Part shown: positions 1 through 7,032 of the stretch, piece by piece | Layout of the letters: every line of letters begins with the position of its first letter | How positions within the stretch are numbered: position 1 is the stretch's first letter | Origin: a virus | DNA length: 36,293 bases | Direction: 5' to 3' (one strand) | Virus record (IMG/VR): IMGVR_UViG_3300034101_004226 | Location: 1-36,293 of that record | Notes under the pieces: generated by a model | Told to the model about the DNA's origin: nothing | The model's database searches: none | Seen by the model: the letters and a program-made list of their open reading frames with translations, nothing else | Position numbers and translations under genes: made by a program

Positions 1-718
1 CAATTACCTTTCCTTCATGCCGGCGACCATTTTGGGCGACCCACACCTTGGTGGTGTGTCCCTCAATCTGCAACTCGCGTACCAGTTGCGCTGCCGAACC
101 GGTTTCGGCGTACCGCGCAAAAATATCCCTCACTAGCGCCGCCTCGGGCTCGTTGATGATCAACCTTCGATCCCTGACGTCATAGCCCAACGGTGGCGTG
201 CCACCCATCCACATTCCCTTTGCCTTGCTGGCGGCGATCTTGTCGCGGATCCTCTCGCCGGTCACCTCCCGCTCGAATTGAGCAAAGGACAACAGGATAT
301 TCAGTGTCAGCCGGCCCATGCTGGTCGTCGTATTGAACTGCTGGGTCACCGACACAAAGGTGACGCCGCGTTCGTCAAACAAATCCACGATCTTGGCAAA
401 GTCGGACAGTGAGCGGGACAGCCGGTCTATTTTGTAGACCACCACCACATCGACACGGCCGTCCTCGACGTCAGTCAGGAGACGCTTGAGCGACGGTCGA
501 TTCGTATTGCCGCCAGAGAACCCGCCGTCATCGTAGCCGTCATCTATGGCAATCCATCCTTCGTGACGCTGGCTGGTGATGAATGCCAGCGCCGAGTCAC
601 GTTGTGCCTCAAGACTGTTGTACTCTTGGTCAAGCCCCTCGTCGGTGGACTTGCGCGTATAGATAGCGCAGCGTTTCTTGAGCGTGATCGCGGGCGGGCG
701 TGTTGTGGGCGCTTTCAT
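1..718 (-). CDS. Large serine recombinase (phage integrase), C-terminus cut by window edge
   Basis: I translated this by hand because the frame runs open off the left edge; 239 residues are visible. The N-terminal resolvase domain carries the serine-recombinase signature: an RKST motif near residue 23 with the nucleophilic serine, a YKIDRLSRS block near residues 95-103, and a QFEREVTGERI block where the long helix leads into the recombinase domain. A GGTPPLGY stretch follows, typical of large serine recombinases. Such enzymes integrate and excise phage DNA between attP and attB through a covalent 5'-phosphoserine intermediate. The ATG overlaps the stop of the DUF2924 gene (ATGA), so the two are probably translationally coupled. 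Family assignment is firm; the attachment site must lie outside what I can see. Confidence 0.95.
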   Translation of the reverse strand, partial: MKAPTTRPPAITLKKRCAIYTRKSTDEGLDQEYNSLEAQRDSALAFITSQRHEGWIAIDDGYDDGGFSGGNTNRPSLKRLLTDVEDGRVDVVVVYKIDRLSRSLSDFAKIVDLFDERGVTFVSVTQQFNTTTSMGRLTLNILLSFAQFEREVTGERIRDKIAASKAKGMWMGGTPPLGYDVRDRRLIINEPEAALVRDIFARYAETGSAAQLVRELQIEGHTTKVWVAQNGRRHEGKVI

Positions 719-1179
719 GCTTGGGCCGCCTTTCTTTCACGGCTGGACGGCTTCAGTCCAAAAAACACCGGACCTGAATATACCGATCCGGTGATCTCAC
801 GGGCCACTTTGGAGAGGCTCTTGTATGGGCGGCCGTTGAGATCGAACCGACCGTCCTCCATCACTTTGACCCGATACGTGATGCCGTTGTATTCGCGGAC
901 CAAGGTGGTGCCTGGCGCGAGCTCGCTCTCGGCGCGGCGTTTATGATTTGGTACCTCGCCGGTTTCGCCGATCTGCTCCAGCTTGCGACGGACGTGACCT
1001 GCCAAACTGCCGAAAGCACGCTCCTGGAGCTTGTAGGCAATCCGGCTTTCCAGGTAGGTGCGATGGTGGTGACCGGGGCGGCGGTCAAATAGCTCGTCCC
1101 ATAGCGCCCATAAACTTTCCATCGACAATTGAGGCAGCTGCGCGATTTGCGCGATGCTCGTGTTTGCTTGAGTCGTCAT
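715..1179 (-). CDS. DUF2924 family protein, partner of the serine recombinase
   Basis: A 154-aa protein recognisable as DUF2924: an N-terminal helix with a LWALWDELFDRRP-type motif, a tyrosine/arginine-rich middle (residues 40-70), and a C-terminal beta-rich part (residues 85-135) with a VREYNGITYRVKV block and a KSLSKVAREITG block. The gene is sandwiched by ATGA overlaps: its start overlaps the upstream small ORF and its stop overlaps the recombinase start. DUF2924 genes commonly sit directly before serine recombinase genes in proteobacterial prophages and islands. An accessory or directionality role in recombination is inference only. No catalytic residues are evident. Confidence 0.9.
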   Translation of the reverse strand: MTTQANTSIAQIAQLPQLSMESLWALWDELFDRRPGHHHRTYLESRIAYKLQERAFGSLAGHVRRKLEQIGETGEVPNHKRRAESELAPGTTLVREYNGITYRVKVMEDGRFDLNGRPYKSLSKVAREITGSVYSGPVFFGLKPSSRERKAAQA

Positions 1180-1412
1180 TCTCGAACTCCTTCTGTGTAA
1201 GACGGGTTCGCATTCACGCTCTGCTCGGCACTAAAGCCAAGACAAACTTCGCTGGAGTGGCAAATAGGTGACACGTCTCCCGCAGATGCGCATTTCTGGC
1301 GTGCTCGCAAGATTGCGGTTGCCAGCAGTTCGGCGATTTCCCGATGCGGTTGCCGGGGTTGAATTTCGCGCGTCAAGCGACGTTCGGATGAGGGTAATTC
1401 GAGTTCTGACAT
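1176..1412 (-). CDS. Small hypothetical protein heading the recombinase operon
   Basis: A 78-aa unrecognised protein beginning MSELELPSS. I chose the ATG at 1412 because AGGAG lies about 8 nt upstream on the minus strand; the longer frame from 1445 lacks such a site. The N-terminal half is charged and helical (RLTREIQPRQPHREIAELL, residues about 12-30) and the C-terminal part holds three cysteines. Its stop overlaps the DUF2924 start by ATGA, so it belongs to the same integration operon. The position suggests a small recombination accessory or regulator, but no domain is visible. Confidence 0.7.
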   Translation of the reverse strand: MSELELPSSERRLTREIQPRQPHREIAELLATAILRARQKCASAGDVSPICHSSEVCLGFSAEQSVNANPSYTEGVRE

Positions 1413-1540
1413 GGGTGGCGCTCCTGATGGAAAACTGCCATCCATGCTATGGGCCGACCCCGTTCGAAGTAACTCGTTTTAGGGGAGTGACGAGGCCATG
1501 CGCGGTGCGGTGCCGCGACAAGAGTCAGATCAACACGTCC

Positions 1541-2050
1541 TTATTTCAGAGTGACTGGAAACGTTGCCAACACTTTATGCAGTCGACTTTCAACTCGCTG
1601 CCTCAGGTCGCTATCAGATTGGCATGCTTCCATGAAGGCGGTCAGTGCATGCAGCACATCATTGATTAGGGACGCGGTTCCGATGATCACTCGGTGATTA
1701 TCGAAGGCAGCATCAAATGCGTGCATGCCACCATCATGGTAGCCGTACCTCTTTGCGTCCGTATTCTTTTCATGAAAGTCAGTGTCAGAGCCAAACGCGT
1801 GTAGCAATGCACATCGCGCGCCGTAAACATCAAGGCCACGATATTGGTACGGTTGATCTTTGTGTCCTGTCAGATAGGTGTCTGTCCATGCGATGAATTC
1901 GGCTTTCCCTTGCACTTCTCTGCCAAATGGAAGTGAAAGGTACGCCATGGTGTCGATGCAGACATAGGCCATGGCAACTGCCGCTGTTGTCGCACCAGCT
2001 TGCTCGCATTTCTTGATCTCGGCCACTAAGGCTTTAACGCCGCTCCACAT
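1541..2050 (-). CDS. HEPN-like protein, putative RNase
   Basis: A 169-aa mainly alpha-helical protein with no family I can name for certain. At about residues 78-84 it has the motif RCALLH, which fits the R-X4-6-H signature of HEPN-fold ribonucleases, followed by charged residues and a YGYHDGG stretch. HEPN proteins with this motif act as RNases in toxin-antitoxin and abortive-infection systems. The gene lies 64 bp downstream of the ImmA-like gene on the same strand, so it is probably the third gene of the XRE-ImmA operon. The Shine-Dalgarno sequence is weak. It may be an effector kept silent by the repressor pair, but this is inference. Confidence 0.65.
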   Translation of the reverse strand: MWSGVKALVAEIKKCEQAGATTAAVAMAYVCIDTMAYLSLPFGREVQGKAEFIAWTDTYLTGHKDQPYQYRGLDVYGARCALLHAFGSDTDFHEKNTDAKRYGYHDGGMHAFDAAFDNHRVIIGTASLINDVLHALTAFMEACQSDSDLRQRVESRLHKVLATFPVTLK

Positions 2051-2114
2051 CGTCGGGTAACTTTCTCAATGAAACTTCATGTTGGAATCCGCGAATCGTT
2101 GCGCCACGTTCCCT

Positions 2115-3038
2115 TCACCGAACGGGTAACTGCCCGTTGTCGATGAACCGATCAAAGGTGTCGCGCGTTTCTTCGTCTTCCCAACCACTGCGCTGATAGT
2201 TCCGCGGTGGCGCTGACTCCAACATCAACAAGGACAGCACCCGATTTCCGTCTGTGTAGGTGTGCTTGAGTTCGCGCAAGTGAATGTCGTCCTCTTCACT
2301 TGTGCACCAGTTGCTCGCGAGCATGTCGACGCCATCCCATTCCTGCGCAATTGCGTCATCGGCGGCTAGCGTGCCGGCAATCGGCTCTTGCGGATCGCCC
2401 GTTTGGCGCAAACGCACTCGCGTCCGCCTTGCGTCGCCACTGGGCCACTGGTACTTCAGGAAACCGTTATCCCAATACACCAGGACTGCGCGTTGCTCCG
2501 TACATTTGATGAGCCGGATGCACATTGCCTCGAGCGACACGCCAAATTCCGTGGCCAATTCACCCAGCAAGTGGATGTCGATGCGTTTGCCATCGATACG
2601 ATGACGGAGCATATCGGCGGGCATGAGCAGATTGCTCGCAAAATCGTCAGCCTCACGCTCGATTTTCTTGAGCGTGTCGAGGCCGTAGTACACGCTTTCT
2701 TTGTCGCAGTTGAACGTTGTTTGCACCGCTCGGTGCAAGATGAAATGACCGAGCTCGTGGGCGATGGTGAAGCGCTTGCGCACAGGTCGGGCCTTCGGGT
2801 TAACAAAGATGCCCCACTCGGCATGGTTTTCTGAATTGCGGACCAATGCCCCCTCGCTGGCGTTCCAGGTCAGGTCTGCGGGTTCCTTGATTACAGTGCC
2901 GCGACCGAACGGAGTATCGGGCAGCATCTGTCGCACCAAATTAAGATCGATCGGCAGCGTCCGACAGCCGATGGCCTCCAGCCAAGTGAGTACCTTGGCA
3001 GACGCCTTGAAACTGTTCAGAGATGCCGCGTCGTTCAA
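2115..3038 (-). CDS. ImmA/IrrE family metallopeptidase
   Basis: A 307-aa protein with the zinc-protease motif HELGH at residues 94-98 and the third-ligand region EREADDFASNLLMP around residues 127-140, both diagnostic of the ImmA/IrrE (DUF955) family. In ICEBs1, ImmA cleaves the XRE repressor ImmR to induce the element. Here the start overlaps the stop of the XRE gene (ATGA), the usual repressor-protease pairing. The C-terminal 130 residues are longer than a minimal ImmA; they are rich in aromatic and acidic residues and could sense the inducing signal. It probably controls prophage induction or the adjacent module by cleaving the 115-aa XRE protein. Confidence 0.93.
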   Translation of the reverse strand: MNDAASLNSFKASAKVLTWLEAIGCRTLPIDLNLVRQMLPDTPFGRGTVIKEPADLTWNASEGALVRNSENHAEWGIFVNPKARPVRKRFTIAHELGHFILHRAVQTTFNCDKESVYYGLDTLKKIEREADDFASNLLMPADMLRHRIDGKRIDIHLLGELATEFGVSLEAMCIRLIKCTEQRAVLVYWDNGFLKYQWPSGDARRTRVRLRQTGDPQEPIAGTLAADDAIAQEWDGVDMLASNWCTSEEDDIHLRELKHTYTDGNRVLSLLMLESAPPRNYQRSGWEDEETRDTFDRFIDNGQLPVR

Positions 3039-3382
3039 GTGCCCTCCGCGTTGGAACCCTTTTTGCCAAACATCAGCTTCATGGCATCCCGGTAGCGTTT
3101 CTTTTCTTCCTCACTCATTCCGGCATATTCTCGGAAGAAGGCCACGTCAGTACCGCTGGCGTCGGTAACCGACCCGATGGGTTCACCAAGCAGATCCTCA
3201 ACAGTCGCGCCGAGCAGCTTGCCGATGGCGTTCAGGCGTTCGGCGGTGGGGCGCTGGCCCTCGCGCATTTCCAATTCCCATACATAGGCCTTGGTGCAGC
3301 CGACGGCGTCTGCCACTTGTTGAAGCGTGAGGCCCTTGGCTTCACGAAATTGTCGTAGCCGTATTCCGAAAGGAGTTGGCAT
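3035..3382 (-). CDS. XRE family repressor
   Basis: A 115-aa protein with an N-terminal Cro/CI-type helix-turn-helix (residues about 6-60). The fold begins GIRLRQFREAKGLTLQQVADA and the recognition helix follows VGCTKAYVWELE. The C-terminal part (residues 75-115) is charged and probably contributes to dimerisation or to cleavage by the ImmA-like protease encoded next, whose start overlaps this stop. The gene is transcribed from an extended -10 promoter at 3413-3441. That promoter lies about 16 bp from the -35 of the divergent plus-strand promoter, so one bound repressor could affect both. It is the best candidate for the lysogeny repressor of the window. Confidence 0.9.
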   Translation of the reverse strand: MPTPFGIRLRQFREAKGLTLQQVADAVGCTKAYVWELEMREGQRPTAERLNAIGKLLGATVEDLLGEPIGSVTDASGTDVAFFREYAGMSEEEKKRYRDAMKLMFGKKGSNAEGT

Positions 3383-3412
3383 TTGCGTAGTTACCCTTAG
3401 AAATAGCTGATT

Positions 3413-3441
3413 AGTATAGCAGTAAGAGCCAATTCAATGAA
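3413..3441 (-). promoter_or_regulatory. Promoter of the XRE-ImmA-HEPN operon
   Basis: On the minus strand TGCTATACT forms an extended -10 element (TATACT at 3418-3413, TG just upstream). The -35 position, 17 bp upstream at 3441-3436, reads TTCATT, a poor match, as usual for extended -10 promoters. The start codon at 3382 lies about 31 bp downstream of the -10. Read by eye. Confidence 0.55.
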
Positions 3442-3456
3442 GAAGTGCTACTTTGA

Positions 3457-3484
3457 TTGACAAGAGGGCGTAGGCGCGTAGAAT
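3457..3484 (+). promoter_or_regulatory. Strong sigma70-type promoter for the 416/324-aa operon
   Basis: A perfect -35 TTGACA (3457-3462) and a -10 TAGAAT (3479-3484) are separated by 16 bp. The predicted start near 3491 gives an untranslated leader of about 118 nt before the ATG at 3609. It is back to back with the repressor promoter, the classic layout of a repressor-controlled divergent switch. I could not find a convincing inverted-repeat operator between the two promoters. Confidence 0.7.
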
Positions 3485-3608
3485 CGGCAATGTATCGTTC
3501 TGCTTTACTTTTAACGGTACATGGCTTTTTTTAATAACCAGTCGCCGACGGCAGCACCGCAAGCTTTACGGTCTTCAGTCCAACGACGACATCCTGAAAG
3601 GATCGAGT

Positions 3609-4859
3609 ATGAAACTGACCTACGCTGACGCGCTGCTCAACCTGCCAGTCGACGCGACGCTGCGCACTTACCTCAACAACCAGGGCATGGTGTTCCCGCC
3701 AGACTTTGACTGGACGGATGACCCATCCACCTCCAACCGGCTGATCGAGGCGATCCAGACCCACCCCGACATCGGGGTGCGGGACAAAGTGGTGGCCGGA
3801 TTGCATGTGAGCACGCAACTCGCCCACCCTCGCGGCAAGCAGGCGATGTTCCAGGCCACCTCAGCGAACGGCGCTGCCCTGGTCAGTTTGATCGGTTGCC
3901 AGAGCGACATCCACCGGGCGTTTTGGCTGTTCGTCCACCACATGGACCTGTTTGAGCAGGCAGCAGCGATGGAGTATGTCGACAGCCATACCCAGCACGC
4001 GCAGCAGCATGACCTTGGAATCAAGGTCCCGGTGCGCCGCGACCCGGCATCCATGGCGGCGTTCGGTGATGCCATAAAAGGCTTCTACCAAAAGGAACTT
4101 GGCTGCGGCGAAGTCTGTGTTGCGCACCTGCTGGACCGCGCGCAGGGCACGCAGCTCGTGACGGTGCATGCCAAGGACCTGGCCATGATGCGACTGGAGT
4201 TTGACGGCACGACACTGCAGCGCCGTGTCGGCAGCCCGAACATCCACATGACCCTGGAGTACTCGGACGGCACCGGTGTGGTCCGCACCTTGATTCGTGG
4301 TGGTGCGAAATACCATGAGATGCTTGCCCAGGTCTTCGCGCTGCATCTGCTGGGTGTGGATGTGGCGGCGCAGCGGATCAAGCCGCCAACGCTGGACCTG
4401 TCGACCTTGAAGTTGGGTTTCCAGGTGCCGCAGGCGGCGGCAGATGGCTTTGTGTCGCTGCAGGTCAAGTCGATCACGTTGATGAGCCCGGACACCCACC
4501 TCAAGGCCGAGTTCACGGCAATGGCCAGCAGTGAGCATGATTGCGTCACGGAATTGATTGCCGAAAGATTCGAGCACGACAACCCGCTGGCGCGGCACTG
4601 GCTGGTGACTGCAGCCACCATCAACCTCTACTACGCGCCACCCCCAGGCAAACAGCGCAGCCCCGTCGTGACCGTTGAAGTGACACGTCGTGGTCGCCTG
4701 AATCTGCACAAGTTTGACGAAAAACTGCGCGCTCAGTTGGAGGGCTATCTGGTGCAGATCGGCATCCTGCAAGAAAAGCAGACCTTGTCGGCGCAGACGG
4801 ATATGGCCGGGGCACGCCCGGATCTGGTGGATGAGCGCGCAATTGAGCAAAGCCAATAA
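3609..4859 (+). CDS. Uncharacterised 416-aa protein of the module next to the repressor
   Basis: I do not recognise a family. The start is well supported by GAAAGGA six bases upstream of the ATG. The protein is soluble-looking with no signal peptide or membrane segment. An N-terminal helical region (residues 1-180) with many histidines and acidic residues is followed by a mixed alpha/beta region (residues 190-350). The end is charged and shows an RRGRLNLHKFDEKLRAQLEG helix. It is the first gene after the promoter at 3457-3484 and overlaps the zinc-ribbon gene by 29 bp, so the two products may form a complex. It sits where lambdoid phages keep early regulators and is divergent from XRE-ImmA. 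It could be a regulator or a prophage-encoded defence component; neither is shown. Confidence 0.8.
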   Translation: MKLTYADALLNLPVDATLRTYLNNQGMVFPPDFDWTDDPSTSNRLIEAIQTHPDIGVRDKVVAGLHVSTQLAHPRGKQAMFQATSANGAALVSLIGCQSDIHRAFWLFVHHMDLFEQAAAMEYVDSHTQHAQQHDLGIKVPVRRDPASMAAFGDAIKGFYQKELGCGEVCVAHLLDRAQGTQLVTVHAKDLAMMRLEFDGTTLQRRVGSPNIHMTLEYSDGTGVVRTLIRGGAKYHEMLAQVFALHLLGVDVAAQRIKPPTLDLSTLKLGFQVPQAAADGFVSLQVKSITLMSPDTHLKAEFTAMASSEHDCVTELIAERFEHDNPLARHWLVTAATINLYYAPPPGKQRSPVVTVEVTRRGRLNLHKFDEKLRAQLEGYLVQIGILQEKQTLSAQTDMAGARPDLVDERAIEQSQ

Positions 4860-5805
4860 CGCGACAACCTGGGCGCTTGCGTGTCGGCTCTTTGGCAACG
4901 AGGGGCCGATACTCGAGTCCGCACTATCTGATAACGAGCGCGATGCTCTGGCCGTGCTGGATGAAAACCGTGCGGTGAAACAGCACCGATTGGACCTCAG
5001 GTATGTGCTGTGCCCTTACTGCCAGTTGCAACGTGGCCTGGTCGTTCAATCCGTGACCGGTCTCGCTTGCCAGTGCCCCGACTGCGGGTCCGTGGCGGTG
5101 GATGCCGTTGATCGCCAAGCGTGGTTGTTCGATCCTGATTGGCTGATTCGCAAACTGCGCGGCGCGCTGAACATTCCCGCCCAGCAGGGCACTGTGTCGG
5201 TGGTCGCTGGCATGTGGCGATTGGGGACCCACCAGCGTCGCCCCGTGATCTTGGCGCGCAGTCTGGATCTACCGCTGCAGCACCCGTCGTTGATTGCACG
5301 AACACGCGGCACAGCGGTGCCATGGTTGATCACTCCGAAGCCGATGCGGGATATTGAGCATGATCCACTTGCTGGCGCAGCCGTCTGGCTACCGCTGGAG
5401 GAGCGATTCACCTTGTATGGCGGCAACCTAAGTTATACGGAACCAGGGGCAGAGCCGAATCCCGACGTACAGGACGATACGACAGGGGTAGTGAACGGTC
5501 CGTTTTCTGCCGATTTTCGCTGGGTGCATCTGTCCGGCGACACGATGCCGATCGCATTGTCTTCAGCTCAGGCAGCGGTGTTCAGTGCACTCTGGCATTT
5601 CGCTGGCCAGGAGCAGGGAGCCCACAACGTGATGGGACGCGCGAAGTTGAAGAGCGACAAACCTATCGACGTATTCAAGGTGAAAGCCGAGAACAAGGGC
5701 AACCCAAAATACGAAGATCCACTGCGCGCGTACCAGGAGTTGGTCATCGCCAACCAGCGTGCAGGTACCTATGTCATGCCCTGTGCCGCACCAGTGAAAT
5801 CCTGA
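4831..5805 (+). CDS. Uncharacterised zinc-ribbon protein (324 aa)
   Basis: I take the ATG at 4831, inside the end of the 416-aa gene, because an earlier in-frame start at 4714 would overlap that gene by 146 bp. The initiation site is weak, consistent with translational coupling. Near the N-terminus a CPYC knuckle (Cys61, Cys64) and a CPDC knuckle (Cys82, Cys85) form a zinc ribbon of the kind used to bind nucleic acid or protein. The rest shows beta-rich blocks (residues 110-260) and no catalytic motif I know. A terminator closes the two-gene unit 21 bp after the stop. Family unknown. Confidence 0.8.
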   Translation: MSAQLSKANNATTWALACRLFGNEGPILESALSDNERDALAVLDENRAVKQHRLDLRYVLCPYCQLQRGLVVQSVTGLACQCPDCGSVAVDAVDRQAWLFDPDWLIRKLRGALNIPAQQGTVSVVAGMWRLGTHQRRPVILARSLDLPLQHPSLIARTRGTAVPWLITPKPMRDIEHDPLAGAAVWLPLEERFTLYGGNLSYTEPGAEPNPDVQDDTTGVVNGPFSADFRWVHLSGDTMPIALSSAQAAVFSALWHFAGQEQGAHNVMGRAKLKSDKPIDVFKVKAENKGNPKYEDPLRAYQELVIANQRAGTYVMPCAAPVKS

Positions 5806-5825
5806 TTTAGCGAAACCTCCCTCAC

Positions 5826-5860
5826 AAAACGGCGGGCCATTGCGGCTCGCCGTTTTCATT
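5826..5860 (+). terminator. Rho-independent terminator after the 416/324-aa operon
   Basis: AAAACGGCGGGCC (5826-5838), a five-base loop, and GGCTCGCCGTTTT (5844-5856) form a 13-bp stem with one G-U pair, ending in a T-rich tract. The A-tract on the 5' side means it may also work on the minus strand. It isolates the two-gene module from the early operon. Confidence 0.85.
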
Positions 5861-5871
5861 TCTACGGTCAC

Positions 5872-5926
5872 TGGCGAACCCGAACTTCCAGGCCAGTTCG
5901 CCAGCCGGTTCCTTAACAGTTCGCCA
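5872..5926 (+). promoter_or_regulatory. Three repeated GTTCGCCA sites, probable operators
   Basis: CAGTTCGCCA occurs twice as a direct repeat (5894-5903 and 5917-5926), and its inverted core TGGCGAAC occurs at 5872-5879. The cores start 24 and 23 bp apart, close to two helical turns, so bound proteins would lie on one face of the DNA. The third site overlaps the -35/spacer of the early promoter. I did not find the motif at the XRE promoter. The binding protein could be the XRE repressor, the 89-aa HTH protein or another factor. Confidence 0.6.
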
Positions 5927-5941
5927 CCCAAATTTTTCAAT
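5913..5941 (+). promoter_or_regulatory. Early-operon promoter
   Basis: The -35 TTAACA (5913-5918) and -10 TTCAAT (5936-5941) are separated by 17 bp, just upstream of the first early gene (ATG at 5979). The -35 differs from consensus at one base and the -10 at two. The proximal GTTCGCCA site lies in the spacer, as expected for repression by occlusion. Confidence 0.5.
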
Positions 5942-5978
5942 AGCAGCGTTGTTCCTCACCTAACTGAAAGGGGTACCA

Positions 5979-6248
5979 ATGCTGCAATCAACATCAGCAA
6001 ATCGCGGTTTGTCATCAAGTCTGATGACCTCCGCACCGGTGGCACCGCACGAGCGGCGTGTGCTCTCTGAAACCGAACTGGCACAGCGCTGGGGCGTGAG
6101 TCCGAAGACGCTGCAACGCTGGCGCTCTGAAGGGCGTGGTCCGCACTACCTGAAGCTCTCCAAGCGGGTGACCTATCCGCTGGAAGTGGTGACCGAGTAT
6201 GAGCACAGCGCGCTGCACGTCTCGACGTCCGAACGTGCGGTCAAGTGA
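5979..6248 (+). CDS. MerR/excisionase-type helix-turn-helix protein
   Basis: An 89-aa protein whose central part (residues about 28-70) is an HTH_17/excisionase-like winged helix: an LSETELAQRWGVSPKTLQRWR helix pair, then GPHYLKLSKRVTYPLEVV, the wing. The start has a GAAAGGGG ribosome-binding site. It is the first gene of the early operon, directly behind the repeated operator sites, a position suiting a Cox/Xis-like regulator or autorepressor. It could also act as the recombination directionality factor for the serine recombinase. DNA binding is well supported; the exact role is inferred. Confidence 0.82.
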   Translation: MLQSTSANRGLSSSLMTSAPVAPHERRVLSETELAQRWGVSPKTLQRWRSEGRGPHYLKLSKRVTYPLEVVTEYEHSALHVSTSERAVK

Positions 6249-6259
6249 GGGAGATGACC

Positions 6260-6745
6260 ATGACTGATCTGACCATCTTCCCCGCCGACATCGCCGAGAT
6301 GTCTGCAGGCCAACTGGCGGCGCTGTCCCCAGCCCAAAAGCAGGAAATCAACCGCAACCTCGATGCCGCCATTGATTGGCTGAAGAAGGCGCGCATCAAG
6401 TTCGATGCTGCTCTGGAGCAGTCCTATGGCGAGCAGGCGCGCGTAGCTCGCATTGAGGCCGGTAAGGATTTCGGTGCCGTCCATTTCACCGACGGTCCGC
6501 TGCGGATCACCGTCGATGTCCCCAAACGCGTGACGTGGGATCAAGCCGCACTGGCCGACTTCGCACAACGCATCGCTGCCACCGGCGACAAGGTTGGCGA
6601 CTTCATCGACATCGATTACTCAATTTCTGAGTCCCGCTTCAACGCCTGGCCCACGCCCTTGAAGGAAACCTTCGTCAAGGCTCGCACCGTGAAACCCGGC
6701 AAAACCTCTTACCGCCTTGCACTTGTACAGGAGAACCTCGCATGA
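6260..6745 (+). CDS. Phage hypothetical protein of the early operon
   Basis: A 161-aa protein. I prefer the ATG at 6260, because AGGGAG lies six bases before it, over the in-frame GTG at 6245. The sequence has an N-terminal helical segment (residues 15-65, with a DAAIDWLKKARIKFDAAL amphipathic helix) and a C-terminal beta-rich part ending in a lysine-rich stretch near SYRLAL. It resembles a small protein found in replication modules of other proteobacterial prophages, without known function. It overlaps the next gene by ATGA. Confidence 0.75.
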   Translation: MTDLTIFPADIAEMSAGQLAALSPAQKQEINRNLDAAIDWLKKARIKFDAALEQSYGEQARVARIEAGKDFGAVHFTDGPLRITVDVPKRVTWDQAALADFAQRIAATGDKVGDFIDIDYSISESRFNAWPTPLKETFVKARTVKPGKTSYRLALVQENLA

Positions 6746-7032
6746 AACCCCCAACCCTGCATCAAACCCTTCAGGCCAAGCTCGGCGGCTACGTCGGCGA
6801 GCACCTCGGGACAAGCATCAGCTATGAGGATCGCTACGGCAACACGGTCGAGAAGCCGCTCCTGGACGCCACTCTCGACGAAATCGCGTTTGCGATCCAG
6901 TCCCTGAGCCGCGAAAGCTCGGCGATTCATCGCCGCCGCAATGCCCTCGAAGCGCTTTACGCGCTGGCGCGTGAGCACACCTACCCGGGCGCCGAAACGG
7001 TTGGCGATATCGCCGTGGGGGTGACGAAATGA
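6742..7032 (+). CDS. Small hypothetical early protein
   Basis: A 96-aa unrecognised protein coupled by ATGA overlaps to the genes on both sides. It is mostly helical. A central segment (residues 40-75) is rich in arginine and alanine and could form a helix-loop-helix. No metal-binding or catalytic motif is visible. Tight packing between the 161-aa protein and the BRO antirepressor argues that it is real. Confidence 0.72.
   Translation: MKPPTLHQTLQAKLGGYVGEHLGTSISYEDRYGNTVEKPLLDATLDEIAFAIQSLSRESSAIHRRRNALEALYALAREHTYPGAETVGDIAVGVTK

Noticed and set aside
1413-1540. Phage attachment site or terminator upstream of the recombinase operon
   Set aside because: Only a 5-bp CGCGG/CCGCG hairpin without a T tract is seen, and an att core cannot be recognised without the partner end.
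3861-4898. 345-aa minus-strand reading frame opposite the 416-aa gene
   Set aside because: It is antisense to a gene with a strong promoter and ribosome site; its composition is that of a reversed GC-rich coding strand, and no ribosome site or family is visible.
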